Shown here: piece by piece, positions 34,036-46,577 of the stretch | Layout: each line of letters begins with the position of its first letter | How positions within the stretch are numbered: the first letter of the stretch is position 1 | Source: Diplocarpon mali | Taxonomy: Eukaryota; Ascomycota; Leotiomycetes; Helotiales; Drepanopezizaceae | Assembly: GCA_024741835.1 (NCBI GenBank) | Contig: JAENRP010000020.1 | Span: forward strand, 1 to 64,000 | Reading direction: 5' to 3' | DNA: 64,000 nucleotides | The notes under the pieces: generated by a model | Told to the model about the DNA's origin: nothing | What the model saw: only the letters and a program-made list of their open reading frames with translations | Databases searched by the model: none | Program-made: the position numbers and the translations under genes

Positions 34036-35726
34036 CTATGTAAAACATCCATGCCAATGTCCGCCTGCCTTTGCAAATGTCAGACTGTCTATGAAAGCAC
34101 TGAGACTGCATCTCCCCAGCTCATCACCGCCACAGGTTTCTAGCGGCAACACGCGGTCATTTATTACGACCCTCACCATCTCTTCCGCAGCACCTTCGCA
34201 CCTCATCTTCTCGAAGTACGCTCTCCCAGCAAACGGCGTCATCCGGCTGATCTGAAATCCCTTCGTCTCGTGGGCACTCTGGGAAGTGGTGGTCAGCAGC
34301 GGCGCGGTAGAATTGAACAACCCCAACGCGCTGTAGATCATTAATATGTCATTATCGTGACTGAAGTCCGCATACAAAATCGATCCCAACGGAAACGTAG
34401 CATCTGAGCTGTCCAGAGTGGAATTCGTACTCGTGTGGTCCACAACCGCAGAATCCGTCATTCGAGCAATAAGCTCGTTCGTAAACCCTACGCCTTGAGT
34501 TGGTGCCCAGGGGTTTCCCCAGGAGTGAGAAAAGTACTTCCCAAGGTTTTTCCAGTGATCGTAGGCTTGCCATTCGGCCGCAGTGAAAAGCTTGCAAAGG
34601 GGGTGGATGGTTCCAGCGTCCGAAGCGACGGTTTCGAAGGCGCAAAGATCCATCATCGTGGTCGTGTCAGTGTCTGTCAAATCCGCACTTTGGAGGTTTG
34701 CATTAATACGAGCTGTGATTGGGGGTCCAAAGATATTTAGCCATTGCTTCTGAGGACCTCGCGAAATATATTTGCTATCCTTCTCGAATTTCGGGCACAA
34801 ACCGTGTTTGAGTGTGTTATTTATTCCCTCACCCTCGCGGATGATAACCGTGTTAAAGGGCAAGCTCTCTTCTAGAGTTGAGCCTGCGTCTTGCAGACGA
34901 GCGTTATGAAAGCCTTCGGACCATTTTGTGGCGGATTCAACGACACGCTCTTGTCCAGCAGTTCGGACAAAAGGAGTATGACTTCGAGTGAGAGCATTGT
35001 ACCGGTTATAGAACTTGGCGCCAGAGTTGAACATCTGATTTCGGCCGAAGTTGGTAAGGAGTTCAGCTCCTAACGTGTAGGTCATGTCCTTGATGAAAGC
35101 ATAATCCTTGCTGTAAGATGTAGTCTTTTCATGAATGCGAGACATCAGTTTAGCAAATCGTTTGGTCTTGCTGGTCACTGGATCACGAGCACCGTGACGG
35201 GAGAGCATCTGTACAAAGGTGATGGAGCATTGGGCAGGTAACTCTGTAGCAATCTCCGAAGGCACGGAATAATAAGGAGAACTCTGGCCCCAGTATTGGG
35301 AGATTTCAGGCTGGCACGTGAAGCCATCAATACCGTCACATTGAGCTTTTACATGCTGGACGCCTCTGGTTCGAGATCAGTGACGGGACATACTACCACA
35401 ATTGGACAGGAGGCATCGATCCAAGAAAAGGGGACTTACGTGATAGCGAAGTAGAAGAACATGACAACGCCTAGAGCAGCCATGATGACAAGCCCCGTCC
35501 TTTTCCTGTTGCTTTGTCTGAACTCTTTCAGGTGTTGGTTTAGGAGGATGTGGTGTTCCGAGTCGAGATCAACGCTGAACCGAGGGTCATCGGGTTTGAT
35601 TGAGCCTTCTCGAGACACGGGACCGATGGCCTCGTAGTTATAGCCACCAACACCGTCCCGGTCATCGCCATCCTTAGTAGAGGAGGCTCTGGAGGAATGA
35701 TTGACCACCGCGGCGTAGGCTTTCAT
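34036..35726 (-). CDS. Membrane-anchored histidine acid phosphatase (phytase-like)
   Basis: A branch-2 histidine acid phosphatase that hydrolyses phosphomonoesters; fungal relatives include 3-phytases. Exons 35,440-35,726 and 34,036-35,365 give 538 residues with exact frame. The catalytic RHGARDP is at about residues 152-158 and the proton donor pair His-Asp (FSHDND) at 432-433. Many cysteines fit the disulfide pattern of secreted phytases. Instead of a signal peptide it has about 75 cytosolic residues and one hydrophobic segment (77-96, RTGLVIMAALGVVMFFYFAIT spans it, preceded by NRKR), i.e. a type II anchor with a lumenal or external catalytic domain. Several NxT/NxS sites follow. The acceptor was chosen at 35,366 because nearer AG sites break the frame. 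Substrate is unknown. Confidence 0.92.
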
Positions 35727-37727
35727 CCCTGCAGCTCCTGCTTAAGCTTGTGCGGCGAATAGCTCCGAAGCATCCACAGTAATTTGGGAGCAGGGGGTGA
35801 GGGGAGGGGGTTCACGTAACAATCACTTCTGAATTATCGGTGATGCCAGCTCTGAATAGAATAGACGGATCTCCAACGGCATCAGGAATTTGATGTGATG
35901 TGAGGTGAGGCGGGGGGGTGGAGAAGTAAGGTGAGGTGAGGTGCTAGTAAGGCGAGATGAAAATAGGAAATGTGAGGTAGGTCAGGTATTCAAAGGTGAT
36001 GGTGGGATAATAATCAGCGAAAATTTCCTCCCGTTAAGGTATAGCCCAAGTTAGCTCAGTCCCACGGAATCGAGCCGAAGCGGCTTAAAACGACTGGTCA
36101 CGGGGAGGCTACGATCCTCGCTTCTGCTTTGCGACCGGTGCGAACAACTTCCAGCAGGAAATAACCCCCCCCCCTTACACTCCCTCTCCCTTGTCAATTC
36201 TGTCAAGCTACCTACGGGGTGATTGAAAATCATAACATCGAGTAGTAGCCTAGCTCCATATAAAAGTTTTGCTGAGCTGGGGTATGAAAAGACGAGAGGA
36301 CATGCGTTATGAGCGGATTTTCTTTTTTTAAAGAATTTTGCTTTTTTTACAAGAACGAGAGGGCTCGTCTTGAGATGTTTTATTAAGCGTTCTGACATGT
36401 ATAGGATGTGCCGGAGCTATGGCTCAGAGCAACTTGATAAAGCGAAAGAAAAAAAAGCCACGGGCTACCCGCAGTGTTTCTTAGTCTTCCGCAGCTTTTT
36501 TTGGGGTATGAGGCTGCTCACCAGCATCCATCTATTTAGGTCTATTCGAAAGCATAGACAGAAGAAGCTCAGCGCTAAGGGAGCCTACTTACTCCTTGGA
36601 AGATGTGTGACAAGATAGAAAAGTCCAAATCGTGCTCTCAACAGGGATGGCCACCAAATAGTGGAGGTTAGAGGCTGGAGGACTTGCAAGCCATTACTCA
36701 AGACCATGAACAATACAGTAATGGAACACTTCCTTCGATCTCGGCAGGAGCCGTTGCGGTTGCGCTTGGGGCTCAAGGTAAAATCCGACAGGGCGCGCAC
36801 AACTCAAGCTTTTGCAGGAGCGGAAGACAAAAGAGCCTCTGACTATCCGCCTACACCAAAACGGGATGAGAAAACACCAAGGTAGTCGGAGAATATCCCG
36901 TAAAATTGGGTTTCTACATCAGGATCTGAACGCTTCTGTCCCACGTCCGGCTTTGACCGAAAGTCCCCTATGGCGGGATTGCTTTGCTCACGTATCATGC
37001 GTACCTCGCTTCTCACCTTATGTAAAAACAACTCTTTAATTATACACATACCAGCGAGTCATGATGGTTCTCTAGGCGCGACGTAGGAACTGCGCCGACC
37101 AGGTTTCACCAAATGTATAGAGATTCTATATATATTTATACAGTCACATCACCAAGATTCAAACGCTTCCATCCCGAGACAATATGTAACCAGGAAACCA
37201 GTATAACGCGACTCTGCAGTACTCCGTAAAATCCTGATCCATCATTGGTCTTTCCGGGCAGTAGCGCCAGGCTGGGAAGAGTGTCGGGCAAACCCACTTT
37301 TTTGAGACCAGGACCAGCCGTCTCCCAATGTGTGCCGCGAGTTTCTGACACAGCGCAGGGGTCAATCATATTCAGTTCTGCACCCGCAATACAAACACTC
37401 TCATGAAGTCGATGCATACAGCATCAGCGGAAGTTTACTATCACAGCTGCACACAGATACGTTAGATACCCATTGTCTGACTTCAAATGGCCTCTCCGGT
37501 GACAAGCCAGTCCCCAAGATTCGAGGGCCTCCCGTTTCCATAGTAAAATGCTCGCCTCGCTAATGTCACCAGGCTGTGTCACCAAGCTTGGAGCGACAGT
37601 GTAAACACCGCTGAGCCCAAGATAAGGTGACAAGTGCATTCGCTCGTTCAGAATCCCGTGCAGGGAGAGGAATGAGGCCACGTATTCATTTCATGCTACA
37701 GTCTACAAACCCACGCAAAGGGTATAT
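35727..37727. other. Intergenic, no gene recognised
   Basis: About 2 kb between the phosphatase start and the Idh2 end. It holds a GTGAGG-type low-complexity stretch (about 35,890-35,985) and short open frames without domains (for example 36,051-36,398). No tRNA or transposon was recognised. Confidence 0.6.
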
Positions 37728-39186
37728 CTACAAACGCTTGATAATTGCGCCGGCATACTCGTGTGTCTTCGCCTTTCCGCCCAAGTCACCCGTCAACGAC
37801 TTTCCTTCCGCGAGCGTATCAAAGATGGCCTTCTCTATTCTGGCTGCGTGGTCGTTCAAGCCCATGTGTCGCAACATCATAATGGAGCTGAGGAGGAGAG
37901 CTGTAGGGTTCGCGAGTGCCTTACCGGCAATATCTGGGGCGGATCCGTGAACAGCCTCGAAAATCGAGCACTCGTCTCCGATGTTGCCGGAGGGAGTGAG
38001 ACCGAGACCGCCAATAAGACCAGCGCACATGTCGGACAGAATATCACCGTACAGGTTAGGCATAACCAAGACCTTGTCGTTGTAGGGTGTTGGGTCGGTG
38101 ACGATCTTCAGGCAGGTGTTGTCAAGGAGCTCGGAATCGAATTCGACCTTAGGGAAATCTTTGGCAACACGGACAGCGGTACCAAGGAAAAGGCCATCAC
38201 TCATCTTCATGATAGTAGCCTTGTGAACAGCCCGGACCTTCAATCTTCCAATATCCTCCGCGTACTGGAATGCGAAACGAAGCACCCGCTCACTGGCCTC
38301 CCTAGTGATCAGCTTGATGCTTTGCACGACACCGTCCACCACAACGTGCTCAATGCCAGAGTATTCTCCCTCGGTGTTCTCTCGGATCAGAACAGTATCT
38401 ACACCATCGTAAGGGGTCTTATATCCTGCAATTGAGCGACATGGTCGGACGTTGGCGAAGAGATTAAATGTTCGTCGGAGGGTCAAGTTGAGGGAGACAT
38501 GGCCTTTCCCAATTGGGGTCTGCAGAAACATTAGACCATAATTTATTGAAGTGAATTGGCTTCCTTACAGCGAGCGGCCCCTTAAGAGCAACCTTGTTCT
38601 TCTTGATGCTCTCAATAGTCTCTGGAAGTATAGAGGTTTTACCATCTACCAACTGCGGCGTGACGTCGACTGGTTCCCACTTTATAGGAGCCTTTCCATG
38701 TATTAGCGAGCTTCCCAATTCCACTGGCTCTCCATTTCGTACCTGGGCAGCCGCAAAGATGTCCTTCACGGATTGCGAGATCTCGGGTCCAATACCATCA
38801 CCCTCGATCAAACTGACAGTGAAAAGTCCCTAGAAGGATATCAGCCAAGGGCTCCTTTGTGTCCGATTTTTCCCAAGCCCAATTGAGTCCCTCGGTGGTT
38901 CATAAGTAGCTTTCTGGGCCAAGGTTCCTTTGGCCGGCCGGAGGGGAAGCCGTACATCCGAACCCTTCTGACCAGTGAATTTGGCAACCTTGTGCTTCTC
39001 TGAAGATCCGGTCGTGTATTGGCGCCGTGACTGAGTAGAAAATAGTCAGTAAAATGTTTCTTCGACGTGCTGTCCTGATATTCCGAAGGGAGCGCTCACT
39101 TGGGCAGAAGTGGGAACCCAGGCGAGGGCAGAGGCTTGCAGGCACTGTCGCCGCGCTGGGGCGGCAAAGGAGCGGACTGCTAGCAT
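37728..39186 (-). CDS. idh2: NAD-dependent isocitrate dehydrogenase subunit 2, mitochondrial
   Basis: Catalytic subunit of the TCA-cycle enzyme oxidising isocitrate to 2-oxoglutarate with NAD. Exons on minus: 39,100-39,186; 38,956-39,030; 38,743-38,829; 38,569-38,691; 37,728-38,519. They give 387 residues. The start encodes an Arg-rich mitochondrial presequence ([14 protein letters not shown]). Then come [24 protein letters not shown], the substrate-phosphorylation loop [15 protein letters not shown], the metal-binding NLYGDILSD and [13 protein letters not shown]. The 51-bp piece 38,692-38,742 has no stop and keeps frame if read through, but it interrupts [15 protein letters not shown], starts with GTACGA, contains CTAAT and ends AAG, so I treat it as an intron. 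It is divergent from sec5. Confidence 0.95.
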
Positions 39187-39505
39187 ATTGACAAAGGGAT
39201 AGCCACAGTACTTCTGCAGACTATGTGCAAGAATATGTATTTGGAAAGGTGAGACAGGATATTGAAAGGAAGGATTTGCGACACTTTAGCTGACCGCGGG
39301 AGACTTGTTTTGCTTGGCGAGGACTTCCGGCAACTAACGGAGGTGCAGGCTAGCATAACCCACCACAGCACCCGCACGAGGCCGACAAGGCTAGATTTTC
39401 GACGTGAATTTTAGTATGCGGGAAATAGAAAAACGCAAATACGACTCGCAATATTCCCGACTCAAAGGCAAGGCTGCGGGTAAATGCAAGTAACAATCAG
39501 CCAGA
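39187..39505. promoter_or_regulatory. Shared divergent promoter, idh2 / sec5
   Basis: 319 bp between start codons of oppositely transcribed genes. No specific site was recognised. Confidence 0.55.
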
Positions 39506-42500
39506 ATGGCAGACTACGAGCGGACAGTTCTGGAGTATTACCAGCTGTCTACGGCATATCCTGTTGAATGGCCAGCAGAAAAGGACAACAGCGATTCATC
39601 TGACGGAGAGGAAACAGGGCCTGTGCAAAATGGCATTCGCAAATCCAAGTCAAGATACTCAGCCTTGGAACGAGCTGCGAGTGACAGGAGGAGTGTCTTA
39701 CCAGGATCCCAGAGAGGGGACAATGGAGTTGACAATATGGTGCAGAGAGATGAGCCAGATCCCCTGGGTAGTACAGACAGTGTTGTGAAGATTCTACGGC
39801 AGCTGGGTCTGCCAGTACAGGAGGATCCGAGTTTGCGTTGGTGTACCTCGAGGCGTCATAACTCATTTGCTAATATGGTCATATAGGCAATCGGTTTCTT
39901 TTATCCTCCACAACTTTCTCCCCGGCCCTTTTTTTGTCCCAGGTACACTCTGCTGCTTCGACGCAGTCTCTTGTGGAAGGACTTAATGTACTTTCACGTT
40001 CCATAGACCAAAAGTCTGCATCCTTAAAGGTCCTAGTGGAGTCTAATTTTGAGCGCTTCGTTCGTGCAAAAGCCACAATTGACAACGTCTATACAGAGAT
40101 GAAGTACCGTGGCGTGGAACCGCCTCAGCCAGCTCGACAAACACACTCACGCCATGCGAGCAGAAGCAGCTTCCGGGCAAGCAATGGAAACCAGGCCGCC
40201 ATGATTCTAGCCGCACCGGATGCCAGGAAGAAGAATGCTTTAACCAAGGAGAGCGAGTATGGTGTTCTCGGAATCAAAACGCCACTTTTGGACGTATCTG
40301 CAAAGGCTGAAGAAGTATGGGGGCCGGCACTGGGAGGCCGTGAGAAAGAGGACAGCTTTAAAATTATGAGCGGGACGGTCGATCGTTACAAGGAGCTATA
40401 TGAAGTTGGTGCGGCTATTACGGACGGTATCAAGCGGAGAGACTACGAAAGTATAGTCGAGGAATATACCAAAGCAAGGCGTTTTTCTGATGATGCGAGG
40501 AAACTCTCGATAGCGCTGGGCTCTACACATCCAACAGATGCCCAGATCTTCCAGTTGTTGCTGGCAGCACGTGTTTGGAATGACGTCGAAGAACAGATCG
40601 AGGAATTCAAACGTGAGATATGGAGACGACTAATCGTTTTGCAAAGTGCTTCTCTCAAGACCGGCGACATGGGAGATCCACAAGATCAACACATGGAACT
40701 AATCGGCGTCCTACTCGAACTCGGGGTGACTGATAATCCTATTTGGGCATGGCTCTCCAGCCGTTACGACCATCTCAAGAGCAAAATTCAGACGACCTCG
40801 GAAAGATCCAAAATTGAAATTGAGATATTAAGGAGACGGCTGGCAAATAGTGAAAGGCCGGCGACCCAAATAATAGCATCTTATTTGAGATCACTTAGCA
40901 GACAAACTGTTGAGGACAAACCTACCTCAGTAGACTCCTTGGAGATCATTGACTTGTGGGAGAAAATGCACACGTTCCTAAGTGCTTTGCTTGGTGGTGA
41001 CGGGATACTTGGGGAGGTTGTGGAATACTGGCAAACGATCCGGAGTTTCATTGACGGGAAAGCACAAAAATTACTTCCAGTTGGTGTTGATGGAGAATCC
41101 CGAAAGCACCATAAACTATCCGATCAAGACATTCTCGACCTTCAAAATGGAATTGTCGAGTTAATTGATTTGATTCGAGAGAGCGTATTCACATTCTTTG
41201 CCGAACCTCCGATAGAGGATATCTCTTCCTTGTTTTCGCCATTGCCACCTACTCCTCGAACCCCTTCAGCGCCTGGAGCAGGTCAACTAACACCTTCTGC
41301 ACTTCGAGATACTCGTTTCAATCTGGACCCTAATGATCTACCTCCTCCTTCGCCGAAGAGAGGTGAGGCATGGGAAAAGCATGCATTCTGGCCTCCTTGG
41401 TCGAATTCTTTGAGTGGGGTTCATTATCTCGGAAAATTGCTTGTCCTAGTAGGAACTGGTGCAAGTGAGATGGCGGCAATTTCTGCTATCGAAGTTGGCG
41501 ATGGCTCTGCTTTGGAACGATTGAAGGGTCTCGTTGGCGAGGCTCGAGAAAGATGCGTCATTGCTATTTGCGCAGCATGGAACAAGGATGCCGAGAACAT
41601 AAAAGTGCTAGAGGACTGGAGACGATCACCTGAGAAAAGGGATCTTACTAAAATGCCTGCTTACTTTGGTGCTTTTGAGAGTGCAGTCTTGACCGGCATG
41701 CAGAAAATTCTCTACATTTCCGAGGCCATGTCAAAGTCAGATTCCACGAATGTTGTGTTTCCACCACCGGCCAAACTCCTCCAAATGGTACGCAGTCAGT
41801 TCGTTACTACGCTCTATAGGTCCTTGAGCGGTATGGTAGAAAATGCCGAAAAGGCCGTGAAGAAAGCTGAGGATGATTGGACGACGGACAACGATGGCTT
41901 GGCAAGTCCGGTTGCCATGGTCGTCGCAACTAGCATCGGGGCTGGAACTGTTAATGCCAGTGACCGAGTAAGTCCACTTAGGCTCCCAAAGTATTCCAAC
42001 TAACGTAATAAGAACGTCCGTATGCTTCTGACCCTAAGCAATCTCCAAGCCTTGCGAACGGACGTCGTCCCAAATCTGACTACCCAATTCGAGAATGCTT
42101 TCTCCGTAAAGCTCACGGAAGAAACTAAAACTATCCGCGATGTCCTTGGACAAATAGACGCGCGTCTGTTTCAATCTTATACTCGTCCCGCAGTCAATAT
42201 CATCAGTGCCATTGTTCGCAGCGGAATTTCGTCTCCCGACTGGTCCCCTGGATCCGCAAAACCTCGAGAAGTACGGGCCTACATATATGAAGCCCTCCTA
42301 AGTCTCGTATTGGTTCATACTCAGGTATCCACCACAGCCTCGACACTTACCACGCAGGTACTCTCCTTCCTTCTTGAGCAGACCTCTCGCGAGCTTCTCG
42401 AAGCCTTCAAGGCACGTCAGCGTTATAGCCTTTCGGAGCTTATGCAAGCCACTCTGGACCTCGAGTTTGTAGCCCAAACCTTAAGTCAATACACCACCGA

Positions 42501-42726
42501 GCGAGCAAGCGAAATCCAGAGTCAGATTTACCAAGAGCTGGACAAGGGGACCGACAACGAAGCGAGGAGCAGGTTGCAGGGTGAATTACCAGAAATGAGA
42601 GCGGTCCTGAAAAGATTAAGGGAAGGCAGTAGGAGTGAGTTTGCTTGCTTCAAGAAGTCAAGGAGGGTGGATAGGCCATCGGCCGTTTTGCCGCTTCCTC
42701 AGCCACAAGATGGATCGATGATGTGA
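39506..42726 (+). CDS. sec5: Exocyst complex subunit Sec5
   Basis: Subunit of the octameric exocyst, which tethers secretory vesicles at the plasma membrane and is needed for polarised hyphal growth. Exons 39,506-39,836, 39,887-41,967 and 42,013-42,726 sum to 3,126 nt, 1,041 residues, near the family size. After an acidic N-terminus comes the Sec5 signature: FSPALFLSQVH, then S.DQKSASLKVLVE.NFERFV.AKATIDNVY.EMK. A long helical body follows, with a Pro/Ser linker (PLPPTPRTPSAP) near the middle. The first donor is GTTGGT rather than the usual GTAAGT, supported by frame and by conservation across the junction. The C-terminus ends in a Pro-rich stretch. The protein is intact. Confidence 0.93.
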
Positions 42727-44745
42727 TGAGCATTTCGCCGCCAGTGAGGTTTCTAAGATGCAACATTGTAATATGATTGGTGTAGTTGGAGGTACTTGAC
42801 TGCAGAAAGCTTGTGCTTTAAGGACTCTTTTTCAATCGTGGTCATGATTATTATTTAATCTCTCAGTATGTGTATTACACGAGGTGCACCACAATTGAGT
42901 CTCTCCGTTCCAGGCCATACATCGTATAAACTCTCGAAGCTTCCATTAAGCTGTCAATATATCTAATTTGCTCGTTGCTAGCGCAGCAATGCTGAAAGAA
43001 GGGTACGACTTCTTCGAGCCTATTAAAGGAAAGGAAGTAAACTGCTTGCAAGTACCTCTAATCAAAGTGTCTCTAAGCCCTTTACACTGGTAAATTTTGC
43101 AGCTCCTTTAGATTCCTGTTTTTCACTACGCAATCATGTACACCAAGTGATCAGGTCTTGGTTTTAAATCAACTTCGCAGGAGGCGACTGCAAGATATTC
43201 TCCTATCACTGATTATTTGTTTTCCTATTTTTGGAGTCTTAGGCGAACTGTCTTTGCGTAGAATCTTGCTTGGATAGCTCAATACTCGGGGCTCGCGTTT
43301 TAATTACTGTTTTTCCTTCCCAGAGGCATATCTTACATGCAGAATACACAAGCCACGAATGAAATGTAGTTCAGATATCTATTTGTGTTTGTAACATAGC
43401 TATGTTGGACATGTTGCAGCGTAACTTACTCGATGCTGTGATTATAGCATTTCCTCAAGCGAACCCCTTTTTCCTGCGCCTCGCTTAATTTGGCTTATTG
43501 ATGTAAACCTTGCACATCTTGACTCACCTTGGCGTATTGCAATTTCTATCTTCGCTATCCTAGAACCGTTGTGAGGGAGGGTTGCGGGGTTGGATGAGAT
43601 TCATGATAGGCATCATGCAGCAATCATTGGGGCCTCTTCCTTCACCGCTAGAAAGCACTTATCATGGGCATTAGACAGCCAACCAATAATTCATCTACTT
43701 GGGAAGGAAATTACATTGCATGCAGTCTAGACACTCAAAAGGGAATACATTGAGAGTTCCAAAAATTCCGAAACGTAGTCCTCGAGTGCCTTCTCCTTTT
43801 GGATGCTGAAGAAAGTATCAGTAAGTCTGATCACTTGGTCCTGTATTCACCCGAATTGCTTCATCTTGCCAACCCCCTCCCCCAACCTTATCTATTTGGT
43901 CTCTCGAGTATCTGAGCAAGCCATGATGGGTAAATTATTCATAGTGTTTGCTCCTTTCCTTGCTTTTTTAGGAGCATCCAACATGTTATTATTATAACAT
44001 CGAATGCTGTCCCTCGGTCATTGCAAGATAGAGACACAACTCCGCCTTCGACATGTCTACCGGAGCCAGTGGACGTGAGATATGTGATTTGTTCTCCATG
44101 CTCATCCCACCATCTCTGGTCATCTTCATTTCTTCTCTTGGATTTCTTGGCTAGTATAATTCCTACAGAACTACTAATCAGCAATTGGACTCTCGAATTC
44201 GCTACTCCGAAGGTCAAGTGTGTTATATTTTGGCTTCCATATACTTTAACATGCTTGCATTTGTAAATGGTTCTGTTATTTGAGAGACTGGCTTACTACC
44301 CTCGATTGAGCTTGGCATTCGAATGGATGAGGCTGCCCGTGACATAAGATCATAATGTAAAATTTCTTTGCTTGCTCGGTTTTTCTATTCAAACAGAAGA
44401 CCGATGATTCAACACGTTCTACGCTCCTTGTAAGTAGACCCTGGATATTAATCGTGGGTCGAAAATTCTAGTCAATTACAGTAACTTGATGTTGCTTGAT
44501 ACAGTTCGTGGCTAGGAGAAAAGTAGAAGAGTCTTCTCCGCCTTTAACCGTCTCCACCCTGCGCAAGTTGATGATTGTCATCTACATTGCATTCGATCAG
44601 TGAAAGACTTAGAGATGTAAGGTATCCGTAGATTCGAATTGAAATAATCCCTCTAAAACTGCAACAATTTTGTGATTACTCTAAGCAACTGCTGAAACAT
44701 TTTTTTATTTTGCATCTTGCCTTACATAATTGCAAGGCCTTGATA
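42727..44745. other. Intergenic, no gene recognised
   Basis: About 2 kb of AT-leaning sequence after sec5 and after the epoxide-hydrolase pseudogene (convergent 3' ends). Short frames at 43,803-43,997 and 43,939-44,266 show no domain. No RNA gene was recognised. Confidence 0.6.
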
Positions 44746-45972
44746 TTAATGGTCAACAAATAGACACATAATCTCATTTAACTCCAATTTTCTCTGGAGC
44801 ATCACCCAATGACTCCCTTTTACCTTCTTCACCTCGAGTTTCAGAGCAGTGGCTTTCATCTGAGTCGCCATGTCGGCTGTGGCGCTAATGAAGTTGTCTG
44901 TTCTGATCAAAAGAACCGGTTGGTCTAGGATGTAATTTGCTTCTGGGATGGCTGTCTCTTGTCAGTATCGTATACGAGACGTTGGAAGGCAAGGACTTCG
45001 AGAGAGCACCTTTCTCGTCTTCGGCGTTGATATTGTGGAGCTGGGCTCTGCACCAGTTGAGTGCCGCTGCGTAGCCTCCGGTTTCTCTAGCGAAAATTCT
45101 ATGGTCGTATGCCATGACCTGTGTGCGGTAGGTTAAGTAGGATGGGAACGTGGGGAGTGAAGCAATTGCGGAACGTACTTCAGGCTCCAGCCACTCCTCC
45201 CTCTTCGCCAAATTTTTCCCATTGAGCCATTTTCGCATCCCACCTGTGGCACCCATGTACTCCTTTCCCAACTCGTTGTCGGTCGAATGCATCAGCGATT
45301 GCAAGGAGTCCACCGAAGTAGAGGCCAGGTTTTGTCAGCTCGACCTCTCCTAGGCTAGATCTGAGAATAAAGGACGAAAAGAGACTTACATTCAAGCCCA
45401 TAAGTTCAGCAGCATTCTCGTCGAAAAACAAGAGGTACCCCCAAATCCCAAACCCCATAGCCTCTTGTGCAGATATATTTACGAACTGTATCGTTTCCCT
45501 ACTCAAACCGCGTCCTGGGGCCGATTACCCCGCGCCTACGAACGCGAAATTCATGAACAGGTCTGGGAAATTATTTGCCAGTCTCGACAGGAGGAAAGAT
45601 CCCCTTGAGACATCAACAACCGAATCATACGCAAGGGCAAATCGAGAGAGACTTACCAGTCATGAGCAATCCCAATCAGCTGAGCGATGTTTTCGCTTTT
45701 CACCAATTCTATAATATCTCCCGCCATGCCTTTACCTGTTTACGCCCCCACATCGAGCGGCTTGGACGTAACTCTGTAGCCGAGCAGGTCTGGGACCACG
45801 ATGCCGTAGCCCTTCTGCTTGAAGCAAAAAGTCTGGTGACGCCAGTCGTAGGAAGAGCCTGGGAAGCCATACAGAAGAGAATGCATGGCCTGCGGATATC
45901 GGCGGGCTTATTATGAACGTAGCTGTATGTGAAGTTGCGAGTTGTGGTGAAGGTGCTGTAGGAGTACTCCAT
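44746..45972 (-). pseudogene. Epoxide hydrolase (alpha/beta hydrolase) pseudogene
   Basis: The relic of a soluble epoxide hydrolase can be followed over its whole length. It starts with ATG at 45,972 and reads into a position where family members have HGFP. There one base is missing and the His codon is Tyr, so the frame shifts near 45,864. Further on the frame keeps SSYDWRHQ, GYGIVVPDLLGY, a TAA in place of an aromatic codon, GKGMAGDIIEL and the nucleophile motif AHDW/GS across an intron. A second TAA replaces the Tyr expected in GAG-SAPG. The next intron (donor 45,395 side) lacks an AG at the expected acceptor. The 3' part (MRKWLNG, LNWCRAQLHNIN, PVLLIRTDN, GSHWVML) is intact after one normal intron, with TAA at 44,746. 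At least three lesions make it non-functional. Confidence 0.8.
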
Positions 45973-46577
45973 GGCGATTGAGCTTGTTGTTGAGGAGAGG
46001 CAATAAGGGACTGGTAGATTGCGGTGCCCTGGGTCACTCCAGATGCAATTTTTCGAAAGGGTATTGGGTGTTTATAACCCATTAGAACAAAGTTCGAAGC
46101 ATAACAGAACATTACGTGACTAGTAAGTATTTCGTGAGAAATTGCCAGCCAGAGCTCTACCAATCAAACAGCGAGGATCAAGGGAAACAAAGGTCTGGTT
46201 GGACGCCTGATGTGGAAGCCGACACAATTGGCGGTTTGACAATGATGATGTTGATGACAGGACGCCGCCCAGGCTTTCCCACGGCTCAGGTACGCCCAAC
46301 GGAACGTGGCCATTTTGTTTTCATTTTGCTTTGCCATACGTGGATGAATAGCAGGCAGCAACATCTACAAGAAAACATCATGGTGGTAAAACTCATCCTC
46401 ATCATTCCCATTTCAAGAAGTTCAATATCTTGAAAAGGGCTCATGCCTGCTCGACATCAGAACGCCGTCAGTCTATATACTTTGTCCCAATAACCATGCT
46501 GGATATCTTTTAACGCCCGCCAAAGATCCCAGGAACCATACAACGAGTAGCATAACATCATGTCACATCTTCACCAC
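45973..46577. other. Intergenic between pseudogene and spc97
   Basis: 605 bp, with a 105-codon open frame (46,116-46,433, +) lacking any recognisable domain. Nothing else was seen. Confidence 0.6.

Noticed and set aside
37761..38435. 224-codon open frame on + antisense to idh2
   Set aside because: It mirrors the conserved Idh2 exon and has no independent support.
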